A DNA stretch of 64,000 bases. Source: an uncultured Christensenellaceae bacterium. GTDB taxonomy: Bacteria > Bacillota > Clostridia > Christensenellales > UBA3700. The stretch's first letter is position 1. The number at the start of each line of letters is the position of its first letter. Shown one piece after another: positions 49,620 to 59,386 of this stretch. The notes below the pieces were generated by a model, which was not told the DNA's origin, ran no database searches, and saw only the letters and a program-made list of their open reading frames with translations. The stretch lies in assembly GCA_944380295.1 (NCBI GenBank), contig CALWHE010000004.1, positions 1 through 64,000 on the forward strand, given 5' to 3'. A program made the translations under genes and the position numbers.

Positions 49620-51785
49620 ATGACAGGTAAAAACAGTAAAAGATCCGCGCTCGTCGCTTCCGTGCTGGCAATAGCGCTGTGCGCGGCGATCATCGCGGGC
49701 GCTACCTTTGCGCTTTATACTTCCGGCTTTGAAAGTTCACTCACCGTCACGGCGGGCAACGTCAGACTGGAAGGCGACGTCACTTTGGATAAAGCATGGT
49801 CCACCGCCCAGGAGAGCGGCGAAAAAACGGAAGTCGTCCCTCAAAACGGCTCCGCCGCCATCGCCGCCACGGGCAGCTCCGTTGCCCTTGACGAAGAAAC
49901 GGGCGCGGTGACCTTCAAAAACATCGGCTTGGGCGACGGCGCGCAGTTCACCGTCCAACTGGCGTTGAAGAACACGGTGAACATGAAATACGCCGTTATC
50001 CTCAACGTAGGCACCGCTTCCGCCTTTTTCCGCGAAAACCTCGCCGTATCCGTCCAAGACGGCGCGGGCGAGAACAAGAGCGTGAGCCTTGCGCAAGGCT
50101 CCGCTTACCTGCTGGACTGGACGGAAGAACCCGCCGGCACCGCCACCGACAAGCGCTCCCGCTCCTTCACCTTTACCGTGGAGCTGCCCTGGGCGGCGCT
50201 TGCCAACGATAACGCTTACGGCGACAAGCCCTCCACTTCCAGAAAACTGGAATTGGACATCTGCGTGCGCGCGGTGCAGTCCAACGCCTATACGGGCGAC
50301 TTCCTCGGCTCCGACGGCACGGCTTATTCCTCTTTTGAACAGGCTTTGGAGCAGACGGAAGACGGCGGCATCATCACCGTCGGACCCGCCGTGGAGCAGA
50401 TATCCCTGCCCGCGGACATAGAAACGGTTTTGGCGGGCAGACAGCTCACCGTGCAGGGCGCGGGCGTTGACGTGACCACGCTCATCTCGGAAGCAACCAA
50501 CGTGGTGGTGCCAAACGGACTGACCCTGGAAAATCTGACCGTGGGCAAAAAGCTCAACGGCAGACCGGGCGGCGCGATCCGCAACGTAAAAGTGGCTTAT
50601 TACACCACGGGCAAACGTTACTCCCTGTTTGTCAACAACCCGAGCGGCACGCAGAGCGCAGAGCCTTTCCTCGTGGACAATTGCGACATGTCCGACATCA
50701 GCGTCAGCAAGAGCGCGGCGGTGGAGATACGCAACATGAACATAGACGACGCCTTTTACGTCACCGCCTCCGCAGGCTCGCAGGTGACGCTGAAAGACAG
50801 CACGATCAAGAACTCTTCCAAGAGCAACACTCTCATTTCCCGAACGGAAAACTTTGTTGCGGAAAACTGCACGATCATTGCCGAACAAGCCTACTGCGTT
50901 TCCGCTGTGGACGGCGGCAAGATAGAGCTTAACGGCTGCGCTCTGACCGCGCAGGCGGAAGGCAAAACGGCGATAGCGGCAAACGGAGAAAATTCCCGCG
51001 TCGTCATCAAGGACTGCGACGTGACCGCGCTCAGCTCCCCTCTTTTTGCCTATAACGGCGGCAAGATAACCTTGGAGAGCGGCAACGTGAGCAGCAGCAA
51101 GAAGAGTGACTCCATCCTGGTTCAGATGGGTTACTCCGGTCAAGGCAGCGGCACTTTCGAGATGAACGGCGGCGTGCTTGACGCAAGCACCCCCGGCTCT
51201 TCCGCCGTGTTTATGGAAGAGGATTCGCTCGTGACGATAACGGGCGGCTCCGTCAAGGCGGACACCTTTGCTTTGAGCACCAATAACACCACCGGCGGCG
51301 ACGTGGTAGTGAATATTTCCGGCGGCGAGATAATCGCGGCAAACGCCACGGCCATATATATGCCCATCGGCAAGGAGCTGAACATCTCCGGCGGCAGCGT
51401 TTGCGGCACGGCGGCGATAGACGCCCGCATAGGAGCGGTGAACCTTTCCGGCAACGCCGTTCTGACCGCCACCAAGGCGCAGGCGGAGCCTTTGCGCTTT
51501 GACTCTTACAATGAACCCCAGGGCGTGAACGGCGGCAGCTCCGCAGACGGCGCGGTGATCGTCCTCAACGGCAACCTTTACACGGCGAACGGCACGGTAA
51601 AAGCGCTTTCCCTGACCGTTGCGGAGGGCGTGACGCTCAACTCCGCCAGCGGCGAATATGTCCACGTCTATGACTGGAACAGGCTGGAAGAAAAGCAGAG
51701 CGTGAGCGTGAACGCCGGCTCTTACGCCGTGAAAAATTACTTCTATGACGGCAACGAAGAGGGCACCGTCACGGAAAAAGCATAA
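49620..51785 (+). CDS. SipW-dependent protein 4 with right-handed beta-helix
   Basis: 721 residues. The signal ends AAIIAGATFALYTSG. A TasA-like domain (about 30-225) shares the GLGDGAQFTVQLALKNTVNMKY core with its neighbours. Residues about 235-700 are short irregular repeats with NGG, GSV and MNGG turns typical of parallel beta-helices found in adhesins and polysaccharide-active proteins. No sortase motif or C-terminal anchor is present. It is probably retained as a fibre-linked surface protein; carbohydrate binding is a guess. Confidence 0.75.
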   Translation: MTGKNSKRSALVASVLAIALCAAIIAGATFALYTSGFESSLTVTAGNVRLEGDVTLDKAWSTAQESGEKTEVVPQNGSAAIAATGSSVALDEETGAVTFKNIGLGDGAQFTVQLALKNTVNMKYAVILNVGTASAFFRENLAVSVQDGAGENKSVSLAQGSAYLLDWTEEPAGTATDKRSRSFTFTVELPWAALANDNAYGDKPSTSRKLELDICVRAVQSNAYTGDFLGSDGTAYSSFEQALEQTEDGGIITVGPAVEQISLPADIETVLAGRQLTVQGAGVDVTTLISEATNVVVPNGLTLENLTVGKKLNGRPGGAIRNVKVAYYTTGKRYSLFVNNPSGTQSAEPFLVDNCDMSDISVSKSAAVEIRNMNIDDAFYVTASAGSQVTLKDSTIKNSSKSNTLISRTENFVAENCTIIAEQAYCVSAVDGGKIELNGCALTAQAEGKTAIAANGENSRVVIKDCDVTALSSPLFAYNGGKITLESGNVSSSKKSDSILVQMGYSGQGSGTFEMNGGVLDASTPGSSAVFMEEDSLVTITGGSVKADTFALSTNNTTGGDVVVNISGGEIIAANATAIYMPIGKELNISGGSVCGTAAIDARIGAVNLSGNAVLTATKAQAEPLRFDSYNEPQGVNGGSSADGAVIVLNGNLYTANGTVKALSLTVAEGVTLNSASGEYVHVYDWNRLEEKQSVSVNAGSYAVKNYFYDGNEEGTVTEKA

Positions 51786-51838
51786 CTGACAGGCACACAT
51801 CTTCCCGCCCCGCGCGGGAGTCATATCGGAGATGAAAC

Positions 51839-54775
51839 ATGACAAGTAAAAGATCTTTCAAATCTGCCTTGGCGATATCGGTGATGGTCGTCGTTTTATG
51901 CGCGGCAGTCATCGCGGGCGCCACCTTTGCGCTTTACTCTGCCCAAGACACGCATAACGTGACGGTGAACGCCGGTAAGATAAGCGTCACCGCCACCGCA
52001 ACGCTGGACAAACAGTGGTCCACCAACGAAGAAACGGGTGAACAGACAAGCTCCGTCACGGGCAGCAAAGTCACCGTGGACGGCACGAACATCACCTTTG
52101 ACAACATCGCTTTGGGCGACGGCGCGGACTTCACGCTCTCCCTGTCCATGAGCTATACCATCAACATGAAGTATTCCGTTCTGCTCACCCTGGACGGCGC
52201 TTCTTCCGACGGCTTTTTGCGCGACAACCTGGTTTTGACCGTAAACGGCGAGCAGTTCGATCTGAAAGCGGGCAGCGCCTATGTGGTGGACTGGACGAAC
52301 GCTTATGTGGCGGACGGCACGAGCCTGGGCAGACAGGTGAAGTTTTCCCTTTCCCTGCCCTGGTCCGCCAAGGCGCAGGACGGCGGCTATGCCGGCTCTT
52401 CCGTCACCTTTAAGCTGACCACCCGCGCGGTGCAGATAAACGCCTTCACGGGCAGCATTGCCACTTCCGACGGCAGCACATACACCGACCTTGCCGCGGC
52501 TGTGGCAAACGCGGCGCAGACGGACGTGATCTCTCTGGGCTATGAGATGCCCGTGGCGGAATGGTCGCAGGAAGCTGCCGCCGCCGCGCAAAACAAGCGG
52601 CTGGAAATAGTGGGCGCGGGCGAGGGAGAAACCACCCTCAACGCTTCCGCCGCCCTGCCTGCGGGCGTTACTTTGCGCAACCTCACCGTGGGCGGAGAAC
52701 TTAACGCCGCCGGCGGCGTCAGGCTGGAAGACGTCACCGTGAGCGGCGCCGCAAAAATAACCGGCGTGCAGAGCGCCGCGCTCGCCCGCACCGGCGCGCG
52801 CACGGAGAACACGACCGTGCTGGACAACGTGACCTTCAAAAGCGGCGTGACCCTCACGAACGCGGAAACGGTCATGAGCGGCTGCACCGGACTCAACGTC
52901 TATGTGGGCGGCGGCAGGTTGGAACTTGCCGACTGCGCCTTTGCCTCTGCCGGCACCTTTGCCCTTGATATCCACAACGCGCAGCTGACGATAAACGGCG
53001 GCTCTTACTCCGCCACGAACAGCGACACGCTCAATATGATGAACTCCACCGGCGAGATAAACGACGGCGTTTTTGAAGTGCACGGCGGCGCGAACAGAGC
53101 TTATCCCAACATCGTATCTTTGGGCACATATGCCGCAGGCGGCGTGGCGGAAGGCGGCTCTTCGCACCTGACGGTGAACGGCGGCACTTTCAACAGCCCT
53201 GACGCTTACGCCTTTGCCGTGTTCGCCTCTTCCGTCCTCGATTACAAGGGCGGGGACACAACGGCAAAATACTTCTGCGTCGCCGGCAACGGCACCAACG
53301 CAGGCACGATAACCGTCAATATCTCCGGCGGCAGCCTCTGCACCACTTCCGGTGAAGACGCGGCGATCTACGCCCCTTCCGCCATCGATCTGAACATCAC
53401 GGGCGGCACCGTATCCGGCGCTTCCGTGCTGGACATCCGCATGGGCGGAGCCAACGTTTCCGTTGAAGGCAACGCCAAGCTCATCTCCACCTATGAAACG
53501 GTCAAACCTTTCACTTACAAGCAATCGAGCGGCGCTTCCGTATCCGACGGCTCCATGTTTATCCTCAACACCAACAGGTATAAAAACCGCGGCACGGGCG
53601 ACGCCGGCGAGATAACTTTCACCCTGGGCGAAACCGTGGACGTCACCGCCGCAAGCGGCAGGGTCGTCAACGTTTACAACTGGAATCAGTTCGACGCGGA
53701 ACAGACCTGCTCTTTTAACTTCGGCGCTTTCGACGGCGACGCGGCGGCGATAGGATATTACGATTATGCCGTGGAAGAAGGTCAGCCGGAAGGCAACCGC
53801 TCCGAAGGCACTCTCAACGCCAACGGTGTGATAGAGAGCGCGCAAAACGGCAAATATAACGCCGCATCTTTTAACACCATTGTTGCGGCGCTCGCCGCCG
53901 GTGTGACGGACATGCAGCTGATCGCCTTCAACCAAAGCGCGGAGACCTTTGCCGTGGAAAGCGGCAGTGTGACGATCAACGTGTGGGACGGCGTGATCTA
54001 TCAAGCCTGCGCCACCATAAGCGAGGGCGCGAGCCTGAACGTCACCGGCAACGGCAGCGGCATTATCCGGGGCAGCGGCGACCACACCCTTGTCAATAAC
54101 GGCGCTCTCACCGTGGGACAAGGCGTGACCGTGGACAACATCTCCCACGGCAAGGCTGCCGTGATCAACAATGTGGGCGGCACCTTCACCTTGGACGGAG
54201 GCACGCTCACGCGCAGCCAAGAAGCGGGCAATGCCGAAAATAACGGCGGCAACAGCTTTTATGTGCTGCAAAACTTCGGCACCGCGCTGATAAACGACGG
54301 CAGGATACGGGCGAACGGCAACTTTTCTTCCCTGATGGAAAACGGCTGGTATGACGGCACGCAAAACACCGCGCAGACCCCTTCCGTGATGACGATAAAC
54401 GGCGGCACTTTCACGGGCGGCTTGAACACCGTGAAAAACGACGACTGGGGCGAAATGACCATTGCGGGCGGCACTTTTGAAAATTACTCCCAGCATTGCG
54501 TGCTCAACTGGAACGTCCTCAACATCACGGGCGGCTCTTTCACGAGCGATACCGATCATGTTCTTTACAACGGTTATCTAAACGACACGAGCGATAAAGG
54601 CATGCTGACGATAAGCGGCGGACACTTCCTAAGCGGCGGACTTTACAATTACAACGGCGGCAGCATCGAGGTCACGGGCGGCGTGTTCGGCACGTTCGAC
54701 CCCTCCGCTTTTCTGGCGCCGGGCTATACCGCGACTGCGGGCGACAACGGTTATACCGTTTCCATAGCTCTCTGA
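51839..54775 (+). CDS. SipW-dependent protein 5 with long beta-helix
   Basis: 978 residues, the largest of the series. The signal ends CAAVIAGATFALYSAQ, and the TasA-like domain (about 30-215) repeats the ALGDGADFTLSLSMSYTINMKY core. From about 220 to 970 there are many beta-helix rungs (for example MTINGGTFTGG, MTIAGGTFENY, LNITGGSFTSD, LTISGGHFLSG), which become very regular at the C-terminus. No enzyme site or cell-wall anchor is visible. It is the last gene before a double terminator. Confidence 0.78.
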   Translation: MTSKRSFKSALAISVMVVVLCAAVIAGATFALYSAQDTHNVTVNAGKISVTATATLDKQWSTNEETGEQTSSVTGSKVTVDGTNITFDNIALGDGADFTLSLSMSYTINMKYSVLLTLDGASSDGFLRDNLVLTVNGEQFDLKAGSAYVVDWTNAYVADGTSLGRQVKFSLSLPWSAKAQDGGYAGSSVTFKLTTRAVQINAFTGSIATSDGSTYTDLAAAVANAAQTDVISLGYEMPVAEWSQEAAAAAQNKRLEIVGAGEGETTLNASAALPAGVTLRNLTVGGELNAAGGVRLEDVTVSGAAKITGVQSAALARTGARTENTTVLDNVTFKSGVTLTNAETVMSGCTGLNVYVGGGRLELADCAFASAGTFALDIHNAQLTINGGSYSATNSDTLNMMNSTGEINDGVFEVHGGANRAYPNIVSLGTYAAGGVAEGGSSHLTVNGGTFNSPDAYAFAVFASSVLDYKGGDTTAKYFCVAGNGTNAGTITVNISGGSLCTTSGEDAAIYAPSAIDLNITGGTVSGASVLDIRMGGANVSVEGNAKLISTYETVKPFTYKQSSGASVSDGSMFILNTNRYKNRGTGDAGEITFTLGETVDVTAASGRVVNVYNWNQFDAEQTCSFNFGAFDGDAAAIGYYDYAVEEGQPEGNRSEGTLNANGVIESAQNGKYNAASFNTIVAALAAGVTDMQLIAFNQSAETFAVESGSVTINVWDGVIYQACATISEGASLNVTGNGSGIIRGSGDHTLVNNGALTVGQGVTVDNISHGKAAVINNVGGTFTLDGGTLTRSQEAGNAENNGGNSFYVLQNFGTALINDGRIRANGNFSSLMENGWYDGTQNTAQTPSVMTINGGTFTGGLNTVKNDDWGEMTIAGGTFENYSQHCVLNWNVLNITGGSFTSDTDHVLYNGYLNDTSDKGMLTISGGHFLSGGLYNYNGGSIEVTGGVFGTFDPSAFLAPGYTATAGDNGYTVSIAL

Positions 54776-54782
54776 CCCCAAC

Positions 54783-54840
54783 GGGTCGCAAGACCCTGTT
54801 TTCCCCATATCGGCGCCGCGGAACTTTCCGCGGCGCTTTT
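54783..54840 (+). terminator. Tandem terminators of the SipW operon
   Basis: The first stem is GGGTC/GACCC with a GCAA loop, then TGTTTT. The second is an 11-base inverted repeat (54813-54823 with 54826-54836) followed by TTTTCTCTT. Confidence 0.75.
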
Positions 54841-54929
54841 CTCTTGCCGCTCCGCCGCACTTTTGCCGCAAAAGGGCGCAAAAAAGCGCGCCTGCCCTGC
54901 AAGCGCGCTCCTTCCCTTTGCGGGCGGTT

Positions 54930-56414
54930 TTACCTGTATTCCATAACGCTCTCTTCCTGATAAGGCCGCTGCCGGCTGGAAAAACTGCCGTCCGGGCTTA
55001 TCTTGATCTGCGCGCCGCCGCGCTGCTCTATGTGCCCGGAAATGCCGGGATAGGCGATATAGTCTATGCTCATGCCGTATTCCAGGCGAATGGTGACCTT
55101 TTCTCCGTTTTCCTTTTCCGCCGTGACGTCTATGGCGTATGTGTTGTAATGGTCGTGCCCGCAGAAAATGGCTTGACAGCCGTTTTCCGCCGCCGTTTCA
55201 AACACCAGATCTTCATCCACGCCGGGGAAGGACTTTTCTCCGCTCTCTCCAGCCTTGCCGAAGACGTATTTCACGTTGGCGGTGTCTTGGTGCCCGTTGT
55301 CTTTATACTCTTCCCAATACCTGCCGTATTCGCGCAGCGGTATGTGGAAAAAGAGCATGTTTTTCACCCGGCTGCCGTTGCGCGCGCTGAGCGCCTGCAT
55401 TTGCTCTGCATACCAGTCTATCTGATCTTGGTGGATGTTGTCATACTTCCAGGCAATGCCGAAGTAATCTCCGTCCGTATAAGAATGCGAATCGAGCATC
55501 ACCAGCGCCTGCGTGATATTGCTCAGCTCCTCTATCGTGTCCGCGTTGTATTTTTCCGCCGTTATCGTCACGCCCCGCTCGGGATGTCTGACCACGATGA
55601 TGTCGTTGCCGAAGCCGGACAGTTCCTCTTCTCCCCTGCGGTATAAGAACTTGCCCCACTCTCCGCTCTCCGCCTTTTCCGTGAAGTAATCGGACACTTC
55701 CTCTCTGTTGTAAAGGCTGTATATCTCCGTGTCGTGATTGCCGAACACCACCGTCCAGTAAACGTCCAGAGAAACCATCAGCTCCCCGAACATCTCTATC
55801 TCGCGCCGGTTGTTCAGCGTGCCGGAAGCATATGGCACGGGAAAGCCCAGATCGCCCGTGACCACCACCAGATCCAAGCCGTCGTCCTGCGCCGCCCTTT
55901 TCACCACCGTTTCCACCGCGTCTATTGCCCAGCGGTCCTTTTGCGCGGAAAAGGGTCCCGCGCCCAAATGTATGTCTGTGAGGTGCAGGACGTGGAATTC
56001 GTCGTCCGCGCTCTCCGCCACAAACTCGTAATAGCCCGTGGCGCTCTCTTCCGCGTCTATCAACGTGAACTCGGAATCGTATTCCACCGCCTCTATGGTG
56101 GCGATATAGTCAAAGTTGCCCGTCCAGCCCACATAGCTGACCGCCGCGCAGATCGCCGCAAACAGCGCGATCGCGCCGAACACGCAGCCCGTGATGATCA
56201 GGTCGCGCTTGGTGCGCTTTTTCCTCTCTTCCGGGGTCATGTCTTTGCGGCGCTTTCTTTTCTTCTTCTTTTTCCCCGCCTTTTCGCCGCCGGAAGGCTC
56301 CTGCGCGGTCTGCTCCGGCGCAGCCTGCTCTTGCGGCTGCTGCCTTTCCGCGTCCGCCGCGGCAAGCCGCTCTTCCGCCTGCTCTCCGCCCGGCTGCATG
56401 TCCTCTTCTCTCAT
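54930..56414 (-). CDS. Membrane-anchored metallophosphoesterase
   Basis: 494 residues. A Glu/Gln-rich then strongly Lys/Arg-rich cytosolic N-terminus (about 1-70) precedes one transmembrane helix (about 72-96). The catalytic domain, predicted to be outside, has the full metallophosphoesterase set: LTDIHLG (about 146), GDLGF, GNHDTE (about 222), FFHIP and CGHDHYN (about 418). The substrate is unknown; extracellular phosphate esters or nucleotides are typical. Its ATG overlaps the stop of the CDF transporter (ATGA), so the two are co-expressed. Confidence 0.85.
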   Translation of the reverse strand: MREEDMQPGGEQAEERLAAADAERQQPQEQAAPEQTAQEPSGGEKAGKKKKKRKRRKDMTPEERKKRTKRDLIITGCVFGAIALFAAICAAVSYVGWTGNFDYIATIEAVEYDSEFTLIDAEESATGYYEFVAESADDEFHVLHLTDIHLGAGPFSAQKDRWAIDAVETVVKRAAQDDGLDLVVVTGDLGFPVPYASGTLNNRREIEMFGELMVSLDVYWTVVFGNHDTEIYSLYNREEVSDYFTEKAESGEWGKFLYRRGEEELSGFGNDIIVVRHPERGVTITAEKYNADTIEELSNITQALVMLDSHSYTDGDYFGIAWKYDNIHQDQIDWYAEQMQALSARNGSRVKNMLFFHIPLREYGRYWEEYKDNGHQDTANVKYVFGKAGESGEKSFPGVDEDLVFETAAENGCQAIFCGHDHYNTYAIDVTAEKENGEKVTIRLEYGMSIDYIAYPGISGHIEQRGGAQIKISPDGSFSSRQRPYQEESVMEYR

Positions 56415-57283
56415 AATTCCTCCTTTTCCGTGAAAATAACGCTTATCCCCTCTTTTTCCGCGCCCTCTTTCACGGCTTTTTTCACCGCGTTTATTTCTCC
56501 TTCCGTCAAATTTTGCTCAAATTCCAAGCTGACAAAGGCTTCCGCGCGCTTTGCGCCGCAGTCGAACAGTCTGATCCGCGCCTGCCTCACCGCCTTGTGC
56601 GCGCTTATCAGGGCGCGCAGCGCCTCTTCTCTCTCCTCGTCCGCGCCGCCGATAAGTTTGTATACCGCCGGCACAAGCAGTTTCACGCCCTCGGCTATCA
56701 TCACCGCGCTGATCATAAGTCCGACCAGCGCGTCCGCCGGAAAAGAGATATAACGCGCCAAAAACAGCCCCACCAGCGTGAACAGCGTGATGAACGTGTC
56801 CAACAGGCTGTCCAGCGCCTGCGCCTTGATCACGCCCGAACCAAAGCGCCTGTGCTCTGCAAAAAACAGTCCCGCCATCACCGCTTTGACCGCCGCCGTT
56901 GCCGCCACCACGCCGAACTGCACCCAGGAAAAGGTGACCACGGGGTGATAAAAAAACCGCTCCGAAGCCTGCCAGGCGAACACCCCGCCCACCACGATGA
57001 CGATGAGCGCCATAAAAAGCGTGACCGCATATTCCAGCCTGCCCAGCCCGAAGGGGAATTTTTTGCTTGCCTTTTTGCCTTCCAGGGAAAAGCCCGCCGC
57101 CGCGCCGGCGTTGGAAAACACGTCCCCGAAGTTGTTCACCCCGTCCGAGATGACGGCGATGCTGTTGGTGTAAACGCCGCAAAGCACCTTGGTCAGACCC
57201 AGCGCGAAATTCGCGCCGCAGGCTCCGACCGAAGCGAGCGTTTTTATCTTTTTTTCCCTCTCTTCCGCATTGGCGGCAGGCAT
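56411..57283 (-). CDS. Cation diffusion facilitator, probable Mn(II) exporter
   Basis: 290 residues with six transmembrane helices and a C-terminal cytosolic domain. The metal-site residues are NxxxD in helix 2 (NNFGD) and DxxxD in helix 5 (DSLLD). By known CDF classification the DxxxD in helix 5, rather than HxxxD, indicates manganese instead of zinc. It exports metal in exchange for protons. I chose the ATG at 57283 because GGAGGTG lies just before it; in-frame starts up to 57334 lack a ribosome site and would include a palindrome. Confidence 0.85.
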   Translation of the reverse strand: MPAANAEEREKKIKTLASVGACGANFALGLTKVLCGVYTNSIAVISDGVNNFGDVFSNAGAAAGFSLEGKKASKKFPFGLGRLEYAVTLFMALIVIVVGGVFAWQASERFFYHPVVTFSWVQFGVVAATAAVKAVMAGLFFAEHRRFGSGVIKAQALDSLLDTFITLFTLVGLFLARYISFPADALVGLMISAVMIAEGVKLLVPAVYKLIGGADEEREEALRALISAHKAVRQARIRLFDCGAKRAEAFVSLEFEQNLTEGEINAVKKAVKEGAEKEGISVIFTEKEEL

Positions 57284-57300
57284 AAACACCTCCGTCTTAC

Positions 57301-57328
57301 AAAAACGATATTTGCGCATATCGTTTTT
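57301..57328. promoter_or_regulatory. Inverted repeat in the CDF gene leader
   Basis: AAAAACGATA (57301-57310) and TATCGTTTTT (57319-57328) are perfect 10-base arms around 8 bases. It begins about 17 bases after the predicted transcription start and ends before the ribosome site, so it may be a metalloregulator operator or an RNA hairpin ending in T5. Confidence 0.55.
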
Positions 57329-57351
57329 AATCATTGTGTCGATATATACAC

Positions 57352-57357
57352 ATTATA
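57352..57357 (-). promoter_or_regulatory. Extended -10 of the CDF operon
   Basis: TATAAT preceded by TGT on the minus strand; the best -35 candidate (TTGTCG) is 19 bases away. Confidence 0.6.
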
Positions 57358-57587
57358 ACAGAAAAAACGCAATTTGCGACAAAAACTTTCAAAAACGGGT
57401 CAAAGCGCTTAAAAACAACTTTTCCGCCGCGGCCGCCTTGCGGCAAAAGCGCGCCAAAAGGCGCGCTTTTCTTTGCCCGGAAGCGTGAGCAGCGCGCTCC
57501 TGCGAACGCGTTCGCCGCCCCTGCAAAACCGATCGATTTTCCCTTTATGCGTCCGTTCGGCGTTCCGCCTCTTGCTCGGCGGCGCCG

Positions 57588-58451
57588 TTAAATCATCTCC
57601 GCCCCGATGTTGCCGCCGGCAAACTCCTTCCTTTTGAGCGGCCATTTGCCCGCTTTTTTCAAAAGATAAACGGCAAGCGGGAAAAGCCCCAGTTCCAGCT
57701 CGTCGCGCGCCTTGCCTATGCGCGCGTTCCGCTTGTCGCGCGCGGCGTTGATCTTTTTGTTGCCCGCGTAAAAGCCCAGCATGGCGCCCGCCACCAGCCC
57801 CAGCACCAGAATGACGGAAAACACGCGCAGCCATACGGGCAGTTCGCCCGGTATGACATAGCCCAGAATGGTGCCGTAAACTATCTTGATCACCACCATG
57901 CCCTGCGGCTTGGCGAAGTCGGGGTAAATTATGCCGTGATAGAGCAGCAGCGAATATACCACGATCAGCACGATGCCGACAAAGGGTATCCACACGTCTT
58001 TCACCTCGAATCTGCCCACGTTGAGGAAGAGCAGCAAGCCGCCCAGGTAGAGGATCTCATGCCTTGCCACGGAGATGACCATAGTGGCGCCGTTTTCCGC
58101 GTCCGCCAGCATGGAAGAGGGCGAAAAACAGCCGCCGATGATAAAGCCTATGCCCGTGACCAGTCCGCAGAAAGAGGCGAACGCCTGCATTTTTCTGCCG
58201 CCGACGATCACGGATACGGAAAAGATGAAGTAACTGATGTGCGAAAACTCCGAGGGGTATTTATGCAACGCGCGCTGATCGACGAAATACCACACGTGAA
58301 AGGCAAAGACCAAAAGCGCTATCACGTAAGTGAGCGCATAACTTATGCGGCGGTATTTGTTCAACGCCACGGCAAGCAGCGTTTCTCCCAACAGAATGCC
58401 GATGAGCATTGCGGTCAGCCCCGCGGGCGGAAAGCCGGGCCATACGGACAT
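57588..58451 (-). CDS. Polytopic membrane protein, paralogue A
   Basis: 287 residues with about seven hydrophobic segments and a basic C-terminal tail. HKYPSEFSHISYFIFSVSVI (about 62) and SVARHEILYLGGLLLFLNVG (about 128) are matched by the adjacent paralogue at the same positions. The pattern of conserved His in membrane segments loosely resembles the YwaF/TMEM164-like group; this is weak. GGAGG precedes the ATG. It follows paralogue B by 23 bases. Confidence 0.65.
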   Translation of the reverse strand: MSVWPGFPPAGLTAMLIGILLGETLLAVALNKYRRISYALTYVIALLVFAFHVWYFVDQRALHKYPSEFSHISYFIFSVSVIVGGRKMQAFASFCGLVTGIGFIIGGCFSPSSMLADAENGATMVISVARHEILYLGGLLLFLNVGRFEVKDVWIPFVGIVLIVVYSLLLYHGIIYPDFAKPQGMVVIKIVYGTILGYVIPGELPVWLRVFSVILVLGLVAGAMLGFYAGNKKINAARDKRNARIGKARDELELGLFPLAVYLLKKAGKWPLKRKEFAGGNIGAEMI

Positions 58452-58474
58452 GTTTTCCCCTCCTTGCTGCGCGC

Positions 58475-59386
58475 TTAAATGCGTTCGCAGTTGTATTCTC
58501 CCCGCCTCGCCCTTATGCGCGCCGCGCGGATAACTCCCTTATATTTTAACACTTTTACCAAAAAAGGCAAGACTCCTATCTGCCTGTTTTCAAAAATAAT
58601 TCCCTTTTTCGCACATTTTTCCCGGCGTTTTGCGTTCATCTTCGCGTTTGCGGCGTGATACAAGACCACCGTCACCGCCACGGCAAGCCCTATCCCCGCG
58701 CTTGTGGCGACGCGCGCGGCAAGCGGCAGAGGTCTGTGCGTGACGTATTGCAAAATGTTGCCCTGCACAATGGTGATTATCTGCATGGTTTCCCTCTCCC
58801 CCTTGTCAAAGCCGGGATAGACCAGCCCGTAATACACCAGCAGAGAAAATCCTATCATCAGCGCTATCCCCGTCAAGGCTATCCACACGTCGCGCACGCG
58901 GAAGTTGCCCACGCCCAAAAAGATGAGCGCGCCGCACAGCCACATCGCCTGGTGCCGCACCACCGATATGGCAAGCTCCGCCGCGCTGAAAGAGGTGGTG
59001 AGCAAAGACGCGGGCGAGAGCACCCCCGCCAAGATATAGCCCAGTCCCGTGAGCAGCGCGCAATAACCGGCGAGCGGGAGCAGCTTTTTACTGCCCATCA
59101 CCACCGGCACCGCCATTACAAAATAACTGATGTGGGAAAATTCCACCGGATACCAGCCGTGCCGCGCCCGATTGACGATAAAATAAACGGCGTTGAAGAT
59201 CAAAAGCGCCAGCGCCAAAGCAAAGGTGAGGCGCATGCTCGCCGTGCGGTGGTTGCGCAGCGCCACGGCAAGCAACGTGCAAAAAGCGAAAATGCCCAGC
59301 ATGAGCGCCGCCATCGCCGGCGGCGCAATGTTCCACACGGGCGGGCGCGCGGTTATCGTCTGCGCCGTATCGTCGGCAGGAAACAT
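58475..59386 (-). CDS. Polytopic membrane protein, paralogue B
   Basis: 303 residues with about seven hydrophobic segments. It shares with paralogue A the block WYPVEFSHISYFVMAVPVVM, the SVVRHQAMWLCGALIFLGVG segment, VRDVWIALTGIAL and a YPGFDK-type loop, so they arose by tandem duplication. Conserved His-containing segments in the membrane suggest a shared ligand or cofactor, but no function is known. AAGGAG precedes the ATG. It is divergent from the GH51 gene. Confidence 0.65.
   Translation of the reverse strand: MFPADDTAQTITARPPVWNIAPPAMAALMLGIFAFCTLLAVALRNHRTASMRLTFALALALLIFNAVYFIVNRARHGWYPVEFSHISYFVMAVPVVMGSKKLLPLAGYCALLTGLGYILAGVLSPASLLTTSFSAAELAISVVRHQAMWLCGALIFLGVGNFRVRDVWIALTGIALMIGFSLLVYYGLVYPGFDKGERETMQIITIVQGNILQYVTHRPLPLAARVATSAGIGLAVAVTVVLYHAANAKMNAKRREKCAKKGIIFENRQIGVLPFLVKVLKYKGVIRAARIRARRGEYNCERI

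Noticed and set aside
51896..54559. An 887-codon open frame opposite the largest SipW-dependent protein
   Set aside because: Antisense shadow; the plus strand has signal peptide, ribosome site and repeat structure.
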